NCBI GenBank assembly: GCA_039707655.1
Contig: CM077665.1
Coordinates: forward strand, 447,825,531-447,889,530
Reading direction: 5' to 3'
DNA: 64,000 bases
DNA from: Elymus sibiricus
Taxonomy: Eukaryota > Streptophyta > Magnoliopsida > Poales > Poaceae
Below, in pieces: positions 1 to 13,622 of the stretch (positions are counted from its first letter, which is position 1; the number at the start of each line of letters is the position of its first letter). Below the pieces are notes generated by a model. The model searched no databases and had not been told where the DNA came from. It was given only the letters and a program-made list of their open reading frames with translations. The position numbers were made by a program, and so were the translations under genes.

Positions 1-41
1 AGTTCATTTGCAGTGCTTTTCAATCTCAGGGTCTTCTTAGC

Positions 42-3000
42 TCAAAATAAATCATGAAATGCATGAAAAATAGCAAATGAAGTCAGAAAAGGGTTGAAAA
101 GTGATGATGTGGCTTTGAATGGTGCATATTGAATACAGAAAAAGTCTTGAGTTAAAATATGTTTAAAAATATGAAATCCCTTTGTAATAGACATGTTTTC
201 GTCCGAAACCCTGATACTTCGAAGGAGATTGTCCAGTTTCTACACGAAGTACATCCAGTTTTTCCCGTAACCCTCTCAACTTTTTAGCACATGCTATGTG
301 GGTGAAATTATGATACCATCCCAATTTTCAACCATTCCAGAGTTCATTTGCAGTGCTTTTCAATCTCAGGGTCATCTTAGCTCAAAATAAATCTTGAAAT
401 GCATGAAAAATAGCAAATGAAGTCAGAAAAGGGTTGAAAAGTGATGATGTGGCTTTTAATGGTGCATGTTGAATGCAGAAAAAGTCTTGAGTTAACATAT
501 GTTTAAAAATATGAAATCCCTTTGTAATAGACGAGTTTTCGTCCGAAACCCTGATACATCGAAGGAGATTGTCCAGTTTGTACAAGAAGTGCATCCTGTT
601 TTTCCCGTAACCCTCTCAACTTTTTAGCACATGCTATGTGGGTGAAATTATGATACCATGCCAATTTTCAACCATTTCAGAGATCATTTGCAGTGCTTTT
701 CAATCTCAGGGTTATATTAGCTCAAAATAAAGCATGAAATGCATGAAAAATAGCAAATGAACTCAGAAAAGGGTTGAAAAGTGATGACGTGGCTTTGAAT
801 GGTACATATTGAATGCAGAAAAAGTCTTGAGTTAAAATATGTTTAAAAAATGAAATCCCTTTGTAATAGACGAGTTTTCGTCCGAAACCGTCATACTTAG
901 AAGGAGATTGTCCAGTTTGTACACGAAGTGCATCCAGTTTTTCCCGTAACCCTCTCAACTTTTTAGCACATGCTATGTGGGTGAAATTATGATACCATGC
1001 CAATTTTCAACCATTTCAGAGTTCATTTGCAGTGCTTTTCAATCTCAGGGTCATCTTAGCTCAAAATAAATCATGAAATGCATGAAAAATAGCAAATGAT
1101 GTCAGAAAAGGGTTGAAAAGTGATGATGTGGCTTTGAATGGTGCATATTGAATGCAGAAAAAGTCTTGAGTTAAAATATGATTAAAAAATGAAATCCCTT
1201 TGTAATAGACGAGTTTTCGTCCGAAACCCTGATACTTCGAAGGAGATTGTCCAGTTTGTACACGAAGTGCATCCAGTTTTTCCCGTAACCCTCTCAACTT
1301 TTTCGCACATGCTACGTGGGTGAAATTATGATACCGTGCCAATTTTCAACCATTTCAGAGTTCATTTGCAGTGCTTTTCAATTTCAGGGTCATCTTAGCT
1401 CAAAATAAATCATGAAATGCATGAAAAATAGCAAATGAAGTCAGAAAAGGGTTGAAAAGTGATGATGTGGCTTTTAATGGTGCATATTGAATGCAGAAAA
1501 AGTCTTGAGTTAAAATATGTTTAAAAATATGAAATCCCTTTGTAATAGACATGTTTTCGTCCGAAACCCTGATACTTCGAAGGAGATTGTCCAGTTTGTA
1601 CACGAAGTGCATCCAGTTTTTCCCGTAACCCTCTCAACTTTTTAGCACAAGCTATGTGGGTGAAATTATGATACCATGCCAATTTTCAACCATTTCAGAG
1701 TTCATTTGCAGTGCTTTTCAATCTCAGGGTCATCTTAGCTCAAAATAAATCATCAAATGCATGAAAAATAGCAAATGATGTCAGAAAAGGGTTGAAAAGT
1801 GATGATGTGGCTTTGAATGGTGCATATTGAATGCAGAAAAAGTATTGAGTTAAAATATGTTTAAAAATGAAATCCCTTTTGTAATAGACGAGTTTTCGTT
1901 CGAAACCCTGATACTTCGAAGGAGATTGTCCAGTTTGTACACGAAGTGCATCCAGTTTTTCCCATAACCCTCTCAACTTTTTAGCACATGGTATGTGGGT
2001 GAAATTACGATACCATGCCAATTTTCAACCATTTCAGAGTTCATTTGCAGTGCTTTTCAATCTCAGGGTCATCTTAGCTCAAAATATATCTTGAAATGCA
2101 TGAAAAATAGCAAATGAAGTCAGACAAGGGTTGAAAAGTGATGATGTGGCTTTGAATGGTGCATATTGAATACAGAAAAAGTCTTGAGTTAAAATATGTT
2201 TAAAAATATGAAATCCCTTTGTAATAGACATGTTTTCGTCCGAAACCCTGATACTTCGAAGGAGATTGTCCAGTTTCTACACGAAGTACATCCAGTTTTT
2301 CCCGTAACCCTCTCAACTTTTTAGCACATGCTATGTGGGTGAAATTATGATACCATCCCAATTTTCAACCATTCCAGAGTTCATTTGCAGTGCTTTTCAA
2401 TCTCAGGGTCATCTTAGCTCAAAATAAATCATGAAATGCATGAAAAATAGCAAATGAAGTCAGAAAAGGGTTGAAAAGGGATGATGTGGTTTTAATGGTG
2501 CATATTGAATGCAGAAAAAGTATTGAGTTAAAATATGTTTAAAAATATGAAATCCCTTTGTAATAGACGAGTTTTCGTCCGAAACCCTGATACTTCGAAG
2601 GAGATTGTCCAGTTTGTACAAGAAGTGCATCCAGTTTTTCCCGTAACCCTCTCAACTTTTTAGCACATGCTATGTGGGTGAAATTATGATACCATGCCAA
2701 TTTTCAACCATTTCAGAGTTCATTTGCAGTGCTTTTCAATCTCAGGGTTATCTTAGCTCAAAATAAATCATGAAATGCATGAAAAATAGCAAATGAAGTC
2801 AGAAAAGGGTTGAAAAGTGATGATGTGGCTTTGAATGGTGCATATTGAATGCAGAAAAAGTCTTGAGTTAAAATATGTTTAAAAATATGAAATCCCTTTG
2901 TAATAGACATGTTTTCGTCCAAAACCATAATACTTCGAAGGAGATTTTCCAGTTTCTACACGAAGTACATCTAGTTTTTCCCGTAACCCTCTCAACTTTT

Positions 3001-4793
3001 TAGCACATGCTATGTGGATGAAATTATGATACCATGCCAATTTTCAACCATTCCAGAGTTCATTTGCAGTGCTTTTCAATCTCAGGGTCATCTTAGCTCA
3101 AAATAAATCATGAAATGCATGAAAAATAGCAAATGAAGTCAGAAAAGGGTTGAAAAGTGATGATGTGGCTTTTAATGGTGCATGTTGAATGCAGAAAAAG
3201 TCTTGAGTTAACATATGTTTAAAAATATGAAATCCCTTTGTAATAGACGAGTTTTCGTCCGAAACCCTGATACATCGAAGGAGATTGTCCAGTTTCTGCA
3301 CGAAGTACATCTAGTTTTTCCCGTAACCCTCTCAACTTTTTAGCACATGCTATGTGGGTGAAATTATGATACCATGCCAATTTTCAACCATTTCAGAGAT
3401 CATTTGCAGTGCTTTTCAATCTCAGGGTTATATTAGCTCAAAATAAATCATGAAATGCATGAAAAATAGCAAATGAAGTCAGAAAAGGGTTGAAAAGTGA
3501 TGACGTGGCTTTGAATGGTACATATTGAATGCAGAAAAAGTCTTGAGTTAAAATATGTTTAAAAAATGAAATCCCTTTGTAATAGACGAGTTTTCGTCCG
3601 AAACCCTGATACATCGAAGGAGATTGTCCAGTTTGTACAAGAAGTGCATCCTGTTTTTCCCGTAACCCTCTCAACTTTTTAGCACATGCTATGTGGGTGA
3701 AATTATGATACCATGCCAATTTTCAACCATTTCAGAGTTCATTTGCAGTGCTTTTCAATCTCAGGGTCATCTTAGCTCAAAATAAATCATGAAATGCATG
3801 AAAAATAGCAAATGATGTCAGAAAAGGGTTGAAAAGTGATGATGTGGCTTTGAATGGTGCATATTGAATGCAGAAAAAGTCTTGAGTTAAAATATGATTA
3901 AAAAATGAAATACCTTTGTAATAGACGAGTTTTCGTCCGAAACCCTGATACTTCGAAGGAGATTGTCCAGTTTGTACACGAAGTGCATCCAGTTTTTCCC
4001 GTAACCCTCTCAACTTTTTCGCACATGCTACGTGGGTGAAATTATGATACCGTGCCAATTTTCAACCATTTCAGAGTTCATTTGCAGTGCTTTTCAATTT
4101 CAGGGTCATCTTAGCTCAAAATAAATCATGAATGCATGAAAAATAGCAAATGAAGTCAGAAAAGGGTTGAAAAGTGATGATGTGGCTTTTAATGGTGCAT
4201 ATTGAATGCAGAAAAAGTCTTGAGTTAAAATATGTTTAAAAATATGAAATCCCTTTGTAATAGACATGTTTTCGTCCGAAACCCTGATACTTCGAAGGAG
4301 ATTGTCCAGTTTGTACACGAAGTGCATCCAGTTTTTCCCGTAACCCTCTCAACTTTTTAGCACAAGCTATGTGGGTGAAATTATGATACCATGCCAATTT
4401 TCAACCATTTCAGAGTTCATTTGCAGTGCTTTTCAATCTCAGGGTCATCTTAGCTCAAAATAAATCATCAAATGCATGAAAAATAGCAAATGATGTCAGA
4501 AAAGGGTTGAAAAGTGATGATGTGGCTTTGAATGGTGCATATTGAATGCAGAAAAAGTCTTGAGTTAAAATATGTTTAAAAATGAAATCCCTTTTGTAAT
4601 AGACGAGTTTTCGTTCGAAACCCTGATTCTTCGAAGGAGATTGTCCAGTTTGTACACGAAGTGCATCCAGTTTTTCCCATAACCGTCTCAACTTTTTAGC
4701 ACATGGTATGTGGGTGAAATTACGATACCATGCCAATTTTCAACCATTTCAGAGTTCATTTGCAGTGCTTTTCAATCTCAGGGTCTTCTTAGC
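42..4793. repeat. 14-monomer higher-order unit, first copy (M1-M14)
   Basis: Monomer starts are 42, 382, 722, 1061, 1400, 1740, 2079, 2419, 2757, 3098, 3438, 3777, 4116 and 4455; the pattern restarts at 4794, an offset of 4752 bp. Type markers include GTCTTCTTAG before M1, GCATGTTGAATG in M2, GATGACGTGG with GGTACAT in M3, AAAATATGATTAAA in M4, CATCAAATGC with CGTTCGAAAC in M6, and AGACAAGGG in M7. M10-M14 (3098-4793) are near copies of M2-M6, so the unit contains an internal five-monomer duplication. Two single-base losses are visible: in M8 (GTGGTTTTAATGG near 2487) and in M13 (CATGAATGCATG near 4128). Confidence 0.85.
3098..4793. repeat. Internal copy of the five-monomer block M2-M6 (M10-M14)
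   Basis: The order of marker variants in 382-2078 repeats here eight monomers (2716 bp) later and again at 5134-6830. The copy differs locally: M10 carries an M9-like stretch (TTTCTGCACGAAGTACATC near 3294) and M11 an M2-like stretch (ATACATCGAAGG near 3610, then CAAGAAGTGCATCCTG), where the parallel copies have other variants. These look like short conversion tracts. Confidence 0.8.
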
Positions 4794-7573
4794 TCAAAAT
4801 AAATCATGAAATGCATGAAAAATAGCAAATGAAGTCAGAAAAGGGTTGAAAAGTGATGATGTGGCTTTGAATGGTGCATATTGAATACAGAAAAAGTCTT
4901 GAGTTAAAATATGTTTAAAAATATGAAATCCCTTTGTAATAGACATGTTTTCGTCCGAAACCCTGATACTTCGAAGGAGATTGTCCAGTTTCTACACGAA
5001 GTACATCCAGTTTTTCCCGTAACCCTCTCAACTTTTTAGCACATGCTATGTGGGTGAAATTATGATACCATCCCAATTTTCAACCATTCCAGAGTTCATT
5101 TGCAGTGCTTTTCAATCTCAGGGTCATCTTAGCTCAAAATAAATCTTGAAATGCATGAAAAATAGCAAATGAAGTCAGAAAAGGGTTGAAAAGTGATGAT
5201 GTGGCTTTTAATGGTGCATGTTGAATGCAGAAAAAGTCTTGAGTTAACATATGTTTAAAAATATGAAATCCCTTTGTAATAGACGAGTTTTCGTCCGAAA
5301 CCCTGATACATCGAAGGAGATTGTCCAGTTTGTACAAGAAGTGCATCCTGTTTTTCCCGTAACCCTCTCAACTTTTTAGCACATGCTATGTGGGTGAAAT
5401 TATGATACCATGCCAATTTTCAACCATTTCAGAGATCATTTGCAGTGCTTTTCAATCTCAGGGTTATATTAGCTCAAAATAAAGCATGAAATGCATGAAA
5501 AATAGCAAATGAACTCAGAAAAGGGTTGAAAAGTGATGACGTGGCTTTGAATGGTACATATTGAATGCAGAAAAAGTCTTGAGTTAAAATATGTTTAAAA
5601 AATGAAATCCCTTTGTAATAGACGAGTTTTCGTCCGAAACCGTCATACTTAGAAGGAGATTGTCCAGTTTGTACACGAAGTGCATCCAGTTTTTCCCGTA
5701 ACCCTCTCAACTTTTTAGCACATGCTATGTGGGTGAAATTATGATACCATGCCAATTTTCAACCATTTCAGAGTTCATTTGCAGTGCTTTTCAATCTCAG
5801 GGTCATCTTAGCTCAAAATAAATCATGAAATGCATGAAAAATAGCAAATGATGTCAGAAAAGGGTTGAAAAGTGATGATGTGGCTTTGAATGGTGCATAT
5901 TGAATGCAGAAAAAGTCTTGAGTTAAAATATGATTAAAAAATGAAATCCCTTTGTAATAGACGAGTTTTCGTCCGAAACCCTGATACTTCGAAGGAGATT
6001 GTCCAGTTTGTACACGAAGTGCATCCAGTTTTTCCCGTAACCCTCTCAACTTTTTCGCACATGCTACGTGGGTGAAATTATGATACCGTGCCAATTTTCA
6101 ACCATTTCAGAGTTCATTTGCAGTGCTTTTCAATTTCAGGGTCATCTTAGCTCAAAATAAATCATGAAATGCATGAAAAATAGCAAATGAAGTCAGAAAA
6201 GGGTTGAAAAGTGATGATGTGGCTTTTAATGGTGCATATTGAATGCAGAAAAAGTCTTGAGTTAAAATATGTTTAAAAATATGAAATCCCTTTGTAATAG
6301 ACATGTTTTCGTCCGAAACCCTGATACTTCGAAGGAGATTGTCCAGTTTGTACACGAAGTGCATCCAGTTTTTCCCGTAACCCTCTCAACTTTTTAGCAC
6401 AAGCTATGTGGGTGAAATTATGATACCATGCCAATTTTCAACCATTTCAGAGTTCATTTGCAGTGCTTTTCAATCTCAGGGTCATCTTAGCTCAAAATAA
6501 ATCATCAAATGCATGAAAAATAGCAAATGATGTCAGAAAAGGGTTGAAAAGTGATGATGTGGCTTTGAATGGTGCATATTGAATGCAGAAAAAGTCTTGA
6601 GTTAAAATATGTTTAAAAATGAAATCCCTTTTGTAATAGACGAGTTTTCGTTCGAAACCCTGATACTTCGAAGGAGATTGTCCAGTTTGTACACGAAGTG
6701 CATCCAGTTTTTCCAATAACCCTCTCAACTTTTTAGCACATGGTATGTGGGTGAAATTACGATACCATGCCAATTTTCAACCATTTCAGAGTTCATTTGC
6801 AGTGCTTTTCAATCTCAGGGTCATCTTAGCTCAAAATATATCTTGAAATGCATGAAAAATAGCAAATGAAGTCAGACAAGGGTTGAAAAGTGATGATGTG
6901 GCTTTGAATGGTGCATATTGAATACAGAAAAAGTCTTGAGTTAAAATATGTTTAAAAATATGAAATCCCTTTGTAATAGACATGTTTTCGTCCGAAACCC
7001 TGATACTTCGAAGGAGATTGTCCAGTTTCTACACGAAGTACATCCAGTTTTTCCCGTAACCCTCTCAACTTTTTAGCACATGCTATGTGGGTGAAATTAT
7101 GATACCATCCCAATTTTCAACCATTCCAGAGTTCATTTGCAGTGCTTTTCAATCTCAGGGTCATCTTAGCTCAAAATAAATCATGAAATGCATGAAAAAT
7201 AGCAAATGAAGTCAGAAAAGGGTTGAAAAGGGATGATGTGGCTTTTAATGGTGCATATTGAATGCAGAAAAAGTATTGAGTTAAAATATGTTTAAAAATA
7301 TGAAATCCCTTTGTAATAGACGAGTTTTCGTCCGAAACCCTGATACTTCGAAGGAGATTGTCCAGTTTGTACAAGAAGTGCATCCAGTTTTTCCCGTAAC
7401 CCTCTCAACTTTTTAGCACATGCTATGTGGGTGAAATTATGATACCATGCCAATTTTCAACCATTTCAGAGTTCATTTGCAGTGCTTTTCAATCTCAGGG
7501 TTATCTTAGCTCAAAATAAATCATGAAATGCATGAAAAATAGCAAATGAAGTCAGAAAAGGGTTGAAAAGTGA
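4753..7573. repeat. Near-identical second copy of 1-2821 (M1'-M8' and start of M9')
   Basis: Reading the rows in parallel at an offset of 4752, I see only scattered differences over ~2.8 kb, such as AGTATTGAG near 1845 against AGTCTTGAG near 6592, CCCATAACC against CCAATAACC near 6715, and one base missing near 2487. Similarity changes abruptly within the ninth monomer, between GGTTATC (about 7500) and GATGACGTGG (about 7573). This marks the junction of a recent tandem duplication. Confidence 0.85.
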
Positions 7574-9208
7574 TGACGTGGCTTTGAATGGTGCATATTG
7601 AATGCAGAAAAAGTCTTGAGTTAAAATATGTTTAAAAAATGAAATCCCTTTGTAATAGACGAGTTTTCGTCCGAAACCCTCATACTTCGAAGGAGATTGT
7701 CCAGTTTGTACACGAAGTGCATCCAGTTTTTCCCATTACCCTCTCAACTTTTTAGCACATGCTATGTGGGTGAAATTATGATACCATGCCAATTTTCAAC
7801 CATTTCATAGTTCATTTGCAGTGCTTTTCAATCTCAGGGTCATCTTAGCTCAAAATAAATAATGAAATGCTTGAAAAATAGCAAATGAAGTCAGAAAAGG
7901 GTTGAAAAGTGATGATGTGGCTTTGAATGGTGCATATTGAATGCAGAAAAAGTCTTGAGTTAAAATATGTTTAAAATATGAAATCCCTTTGTAATAGACG
8001 AGTTTTCGTCCGAAACCCTGATACTTCGAAGGAGATTGTCCAGTTTGTACACGAAGTGCATCTAGTTTTTCCCGTAACCCTCTCAACTTTTTAGCACATG
8101 CGATGTGGGTGAAATTATGATACCATGCCAATTTTCAACCATTTCAGAGTTCATTTGAAGTGCTTTTCAATCTCAGGGTCATCTTAGCTCAAAATAAATC
8201 ATGAAATGCATGAAAAATAGCAAATGATGTCAGAAAAGGGTTGAAAAGTGATGATGTGGCTTTGAATGGTGCATATTGAATGCAGAAAAAGTCTTGAGTT
8301 AAAATATGATTAAAAAAATGAAATCCCTTTGTAATAGACGAGTTTTCGTCCGAAACCCTGATACTTCGAAGGAGATTGTCCAGTTTGTACACGAAGTGCA
8401 TCCAGTTTTTCCCGTAACCCTCTCAACTTTTTAGCACATGCTATGTGGGTGAAATTATGATACCATGCCAATTTTCAACCATTTCAGAGTTCATTTGCAG
8501 TGCTTTTCAATTTCAGGGTCATCTTAGCTCAAAATAAATCATGAAATGCATGAAAAATAGCAAATGAAGTCAGAAAAGGGTTGAAAAGTGATGATGTGGC
8601 TTTTAATGGTGCATATTGAATGCAGAAAAAGTCTTGAGTTAAAATATGTTTAAAAATATGAAATCCCTTTGTAATAGACGAGTTTTCGTCCGAAACCCTG
8701 ATACTTCGAAGGAGATTGTCCAGTTTGTACAAGAAGTGCATCCAGTTTTTCCCGTAACCCTCTCAACTTTTTAGCACATGCTATGTGGGTGAAATTATGA
8801 TACCATGCCAATTTTCAACCATTCCAGAGTTCATTTGCAGTGCTTTTCAATCTCAGGGTCATCCTAGCTCAAAATAAATCATGAAATGCATGAAAAACAT
8901 CAAATGAAGTCAGAAAAGGGTTGAAAAGTGATGATGTTGCTTTGAATGGTGCATATTGAATGCAGAAAAAGTCTTGAGTTAAAATATGTTTAAAAAATGA
9001 AATCCCTTTTGTAATAGACGAGTTTTCGTCCGAAACCCTGATACTTCGAAGGAGATTTTCCAGTTTGTACACGAAGTGCATCGAGTTTTTCCCGTAACTC
9101 TCTCAACTTTTTAGCACATGCTATGTGGGTGAAATTATGATACCATGCCAATTTTCAACCATTTCAGAGTTCATTTGCAGTGCTATTCAATCTCAGGGTC
9201 ATCTTAGC
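7511..9208. repeat. Five transitional monomers (7511, 7850, 8189, 8529, 8869)
   Basis: These leave the 14-monomer pattern. The 7850 copy has ATAATGAAATGCTTG. The 8869 copy introduces the marker GAAAAACATCAAATG with GATGTTGC, which then defines the 6-9 monomer modules to the right (11925, 13963, 16342). Monomers 8189-9208 recur at 11246-12264, nine monomers later. Confidence 0.75.
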
Positions 9209-10566
9209 TCAAAATAAATCATGAAATGCATGAAAAATAGCAAATGAAGTCAGAAAAGGGTTGAAAAGTGATGATGTGGCTTTGAATGGTGCATATTGAA
9301 TGCAGAAAAAGTCTTGAGTTAAAATATGTTTAAAAATATGAAATCCCTTTGTAATAGACATGTTTTCGTCCAAAACCATAATACTTCGAAGGAGATTTTC
9401 CAGTTTCTACACGAAGTACATCTAGTTTTTCCCGTAACCCTCTCAACTTTTTAGCACATGCTATGTGGATGAAATTATGATACCATGCCAATTTTCAACC
9501 ATTCCAGAGTTCATTTGCAGTGCTTTTCAATCTCAGGGTCATCTTAGCTCAAAATAACTCATGAAATGCATGAAAAATAGCAAATGAAGTCAGAAAAGGG
9601 TTGAAAAGTGATGATGTGGCTTTTAATGGTGCATGTTGAATGCAGAAAAAGTCTTGAGTTAACATATGTTTAAAAATATGAAATCCCTTTGTAATAGACG
9701 AGTTTTCGTCCGAAACCCTGATACATCGAAGGAGATTGTCCAGTTTGTACAAGAAGTGCATCCTGTTTTTCCCGTAACCCTCTCAACTTTTTAGCACATG
9801 CTATGTGGGTGAAATTATGATACCATGCCAATTTTCAACCATTTCAGAGATCATTTGCAGTGCTTTTCAATCTCAGGGTTATATTAGCTCAAAATAAATC
9901 ATGAAATGCATGAAAAATAGCAAATGAAGTCAGAAAAGGGTTGAAAAGTGATGACGTGGCTTTGAATGGTACATATTGAATGCAGAAAAAGTCTTGAGTT
10001 AAAATATGTTTAAAAAATGAAATCCCTTTGTAATAGACGAGTTTTCGTCCGAAACCCTCATACTTAGAAGGAGATTGTCCAGTTTGTACACGAAGTGCAT
10101 CCAGTTTTTCCCGTAACCCTATCAACTTTTTAGCACATGCTATGTGGGTGAAATTATGATACCATGCCAATTTTCAACCATTTCAGAGTTCATTTGCAGT
10201 GCTTTTCAATCTCAGGGTCATCTTAGCTCAAAATAAATCATGAAATGCATGAAAAATAGCAAATGATGTCAGAAAAGGGTTGAAAAGTGATGATGTGGCT
10301 TTGAATGGTGCATATTGAATGCAGAAAAAGTCTTGAGTTAAAATATGATTAAAAAATGAAATCCCTTTGTAATAGACGAGTTTTCGTCCGAAACCCTGAT
10401 ACTTCGAAGGAGATTGTCCAGTTTGTACACGAAGTGCATCCAGTTTTTCCCGTAACCCTCTCAACTTTTTAGCACATGCTACGTGGGTGAAATTATGATA
10501 CCATGCCAATTTTCAACCATTTCAGAGTTCATTTGCAGTGCTTTTCAATTTCAGGGTCATCTTAGC
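9209..10566. repeat. Second copy of M9-M12 four-monomer block
   Basis: The rare M9 combination CATGTTTTCGTCC, AAAACCATAATAC and GTGGATGAAA at 2757-3097 reappears at 9209-9548, 19 monomers away, followed by M2/M3/M4-type monomers at 9549, 9889 and 10228 in the same order as 3098-4115. The local M10/M11 mosaic tracts are absent here, so they arose in, or were introduced into, the left copy. Confidence 0.8.
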
Positions 10567-11584
10567 TCAAAATAAATCATGAAATGCATGAAAAATAGCA
10601 AATGAAGTCAGAAAAGGGTTGAAAAGTGATGATGTGGCTTTTAATGGTGCATATTGAATGCAGAAAAAGTCTTGAGTTAACATATGTTTAAAAATATGAA
10701 ATCCCTTTGTAATAGACGAGTTTTCGTCCGAAACCCTGATACTTCGAAGGAGATTGTCCAGTTTGTACAAGAAGTGCATCCTGTTTTTCCCGTAACCCTC
10801 TCAACTTTTTAGCACATGCTATGTGGGTGAAATTATGATACCATGCCAATTTTCAACCATTTCAGAGATCATTTGCAGTGCATTTCAATCTCAGGGTTAT
10901 CTTAGCTCAAAATAAATCATGAAATGCATGAAAAATAGCAAATGAAGTCAGAAAATGGTTGAAAAGTGATGACGTGGCTTTGAATGGTACATATTGAATG
11001 CAGAAAAAGTCTTGAGTTAAAATATGTTTAAAAAATGAAATCCCTTTGTAATAGACGAGTTTTTGTCCGAAACCCTCATACTTAGAAGGAGATTGTCCAG
11101 TTTGTACACGAAGTGCATCCAGTTTTTCCCGTAACCCTCTCAACTTGTTAGCACATGCTATGTGGGTGAAATTATGATACCATGCCAATTTTCAACCATT
11201 TCAGAGTTCATTTGCAGTGCTTTTCAATCTCAGGGTCATCTTAGCTCAAAGTAAATCATGAAATGCATGAAAAATCGCAAATGATGTCAGAAAAGGGTTG
11301 AAAAGTGATGATGTCGCTTTTAATGGTGCATATTGAATGCAGAAAAAGTCTTGAGTTAAAATATGATTAAAAAAATGAAATCCCTTTGTAATAGACGAGT
11401 TTTCGTCCGAAACCCTGATACTTCGAAGGAGATTGTCCATTTTGTACACGAAGTGCATCCAGTTTTTCCCGTAACCCTCTCAACTTTTTAGCACATGCTA
11501 CGTGGGTGAAATTATGATACCATGCCAATTTTCAACCATTCAGAGTTCATTTGCAGTGCTTTTCAATTTCAGGGTCATCTTAGC
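9549..11584. repeat. Tandem three-monomer module (M2-M3-M4 types), two copies
   Basis: Monomers 9549, 9889, 10228 and 10567, 10907, 11246 repeat with a period of 1018 bp, three monomers. Shared markers are TTAACATATG plus GCATCCTG plus AGAGATCATT in the first, GATGACGTGG plus CTTAGAAGG in the second, and AATATGATTAAA in the third. The copies differ by scattered substitutions, so this is an older duplication than those at the right end. Confidence 0.75.
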
Positions 11585-13622
11585 TCAAAATAAATCATGA
11601 AATGCATGAAAAATAGCAAATGAAGTCAGAAAAGGGTTGAAAAGTGATGATGTGGCTTTTAATGGTGCATATTGAATGCAGAAAAAGTCTTGAGTTAAAA
11701 TATGTTTAAAAATATGAAATCCCTTTGTAATAGACGAGTTTTCGTCCGAAACCCTGATACTTCGAAGGAGATTGTCCAGTTTGTACAAGAAGTGCATCCA
11801 GTTTTTCCCGTAACCCTCTCAACTTTTTAGCACATGCTATGTGGCTGAAATTATGATACCATGCCAATTTTCAACCATTTCAGAGTTCATTTGCAGTGCT
11901 TTTCAATCTCAGGGTCATCTTAGCTCAAAATAAATCATGAAATGCATGAAAAACATCAAATGAAGTCAGAAAAGGGTTGAAAAGTGATGATGTTGCTTTG
12001 AATGGTGCATATTGAATGCAGAAAAAGTCTTGAGTTAAAATATGTTTAAAAAATGAAATCCCTTTTGTAATAGACGAGTTTTCGTCCGAAACCCTGATAC
12101 TTCGAAGGAGATTTTCCAGTTTGTACACGAAGTGCATCGAGTTTTTCCCGTAACCCTCTCAACTTTTTAGCACATGCTATGTGGGTGAAATTATGATACC
12201 ATGCCAATTTTCAACCATTTCAGAGTTCATTTGCAGTGCTATTCAATCTCAGGGTCATCTTAGCTCAAAATAAATCATGAAATGCATGAAAAATAGCAAA
12301 TGAAGTCAGAAAAGGGTTGAAAAGTGATGATGTGGCTTTGAATGGTGCATATTGAATGCAGAAAAAGTCATGAGTTAAAATATGTTTAAAAATATGAAAT
12401 CCCTTTGTAATAGACATGTTTTCGTCCGAAACCCTAATACTTCGAAGGAGATTGTCCAGTTTCTACACGAAGTACATCCAGTTTTTCCCGTAACCCTCTC
12501 AACTTTTTAGCACATGCTATGTGGGTGAAATTATGATACCATGCCAATTTTCAACCATTCCAGAGTTCATTTGCAGTGCTTTTCAATCTCAGGGTCATCT
12601 TAGCTCAAAATAAATCATGAAATGCATGAAAAATAGCAAATGAAGTCAGAAAAGGGTTGAAAAGTGATGATGTGGCTTTTAATGGTGCATATTGAATGCA
12701 GAAAAAGTCTTGAGTTAAAATATGTTTAAAAATATGAAATCCCTTTGTAATAGACGAGTTTTCGTCCGAAACCCTGATGCTTCGAAGGAGATTGTCCAGT
12801 TTGTACAAGAAGTGCATCCAGTTTTTCCCGTAACCCTCTCAACTTTTTAGCACATGCTATGTGGCTTAAGTTATGATACCATGCCAATTTTCAACAATTT
12901 CAGAGTTCATTTGCAGTGCTTTTCAATCTCAGGGTCATCTTAGCTCAAAATAAATCATGAAATGCATGAAAAACATCAAATGAAGTCAGAAAAGGGTTGA
13001 AAAGTGCTGATGTTGCGTTGAATGGTGCATATTGAATGCAGAAAAAGTCTTGAGTTAAAATATGTTTAAAAAATGAAATCCCTTTGTACTAGACGAGTTT
13101 TCGTCCGAAACCCTGATACTTCGAAGGAGATTGTCCATTTTGTACACGAAGTGCATCCAGTTTTTCCCGTAACCCTCTCAACTTTTTAGCACATGCTACG
13201 TGGGTGAAATTATGATACCATGCCAATTTTCAACCATTCAGAGTTCATTTGCAGTGCTTTTCAATTTCAGGGTCATCTTAGCTCAAAATAAATCATGAAA
13301 TGCATGAAAAATAGCAAATGAAGTCAGAAAAGGGTTGAAAAGTGATGATGTGGCTTTTAATGGTGCATATTGAATGCAGAAAAAGTCTTGAGTTAAAATA
13401 TGTTTAAAAATATGAAATCCCTTTGTAATAGACATGTTTTCATCCGAAACCCTGATACTTCGAAGGACATTGTCCAGTTTCTACACGAAGTACATCCAGT
13501 TTTTCCCGTAACCCTCTCAACTTTTTAGAACATGCTATGTGGGTGAAATTATGATACCACGCCAATTTTCAACCATTTCAGAGTTCATTTGCAGTGCTTT
13601 TCAATCTCAGGGTCATCTTAGC
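11246..13622. repeat. Seven-monomer module with one chimeric monomer
   Basis: Starts are 11246, 11585, 11925, 12265, 12605, 12945 and 13283. The order of the 11585-12944 monomers recurs at 13623 and 16002. The 12945 monomer is chimeric (separate entry). The 11246 copy has CCATTTTGTACAC and a one-base loss in ACCATTCAGAG. Confidence 0.75.
12945..13282. repeat. Chimeric monomer 1 (14983-type left part, 11246-type right part)
   Basis: The left part has GAAAAACATC, GTGCTGATG and TTGCGTTGAATGG, as in the monomers at 14983 and 17340. The right part has CCATTTTGTACAC, GCTACGTGGG and ACCATTCAGAG, as in 11246. The switch lies between about 13016 and 13085. The result is a 338-bp unit in normal register, as expected from unequal crossover or gene conversion between monomers. 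Confidence 0.75.

Noticed and set aside
722..1003. Recurrent 70- and 93-codon open frames on the minus strand in most monomers
   Set aside because: They are the same frame of the satellite opened or closed by single-base changes, with start and stop fixed by repeat motifs. Indels in the A-run shift frame freely between copies, there is no coding-type substitution pattern or upstream signal, and the family is known as non-coding.
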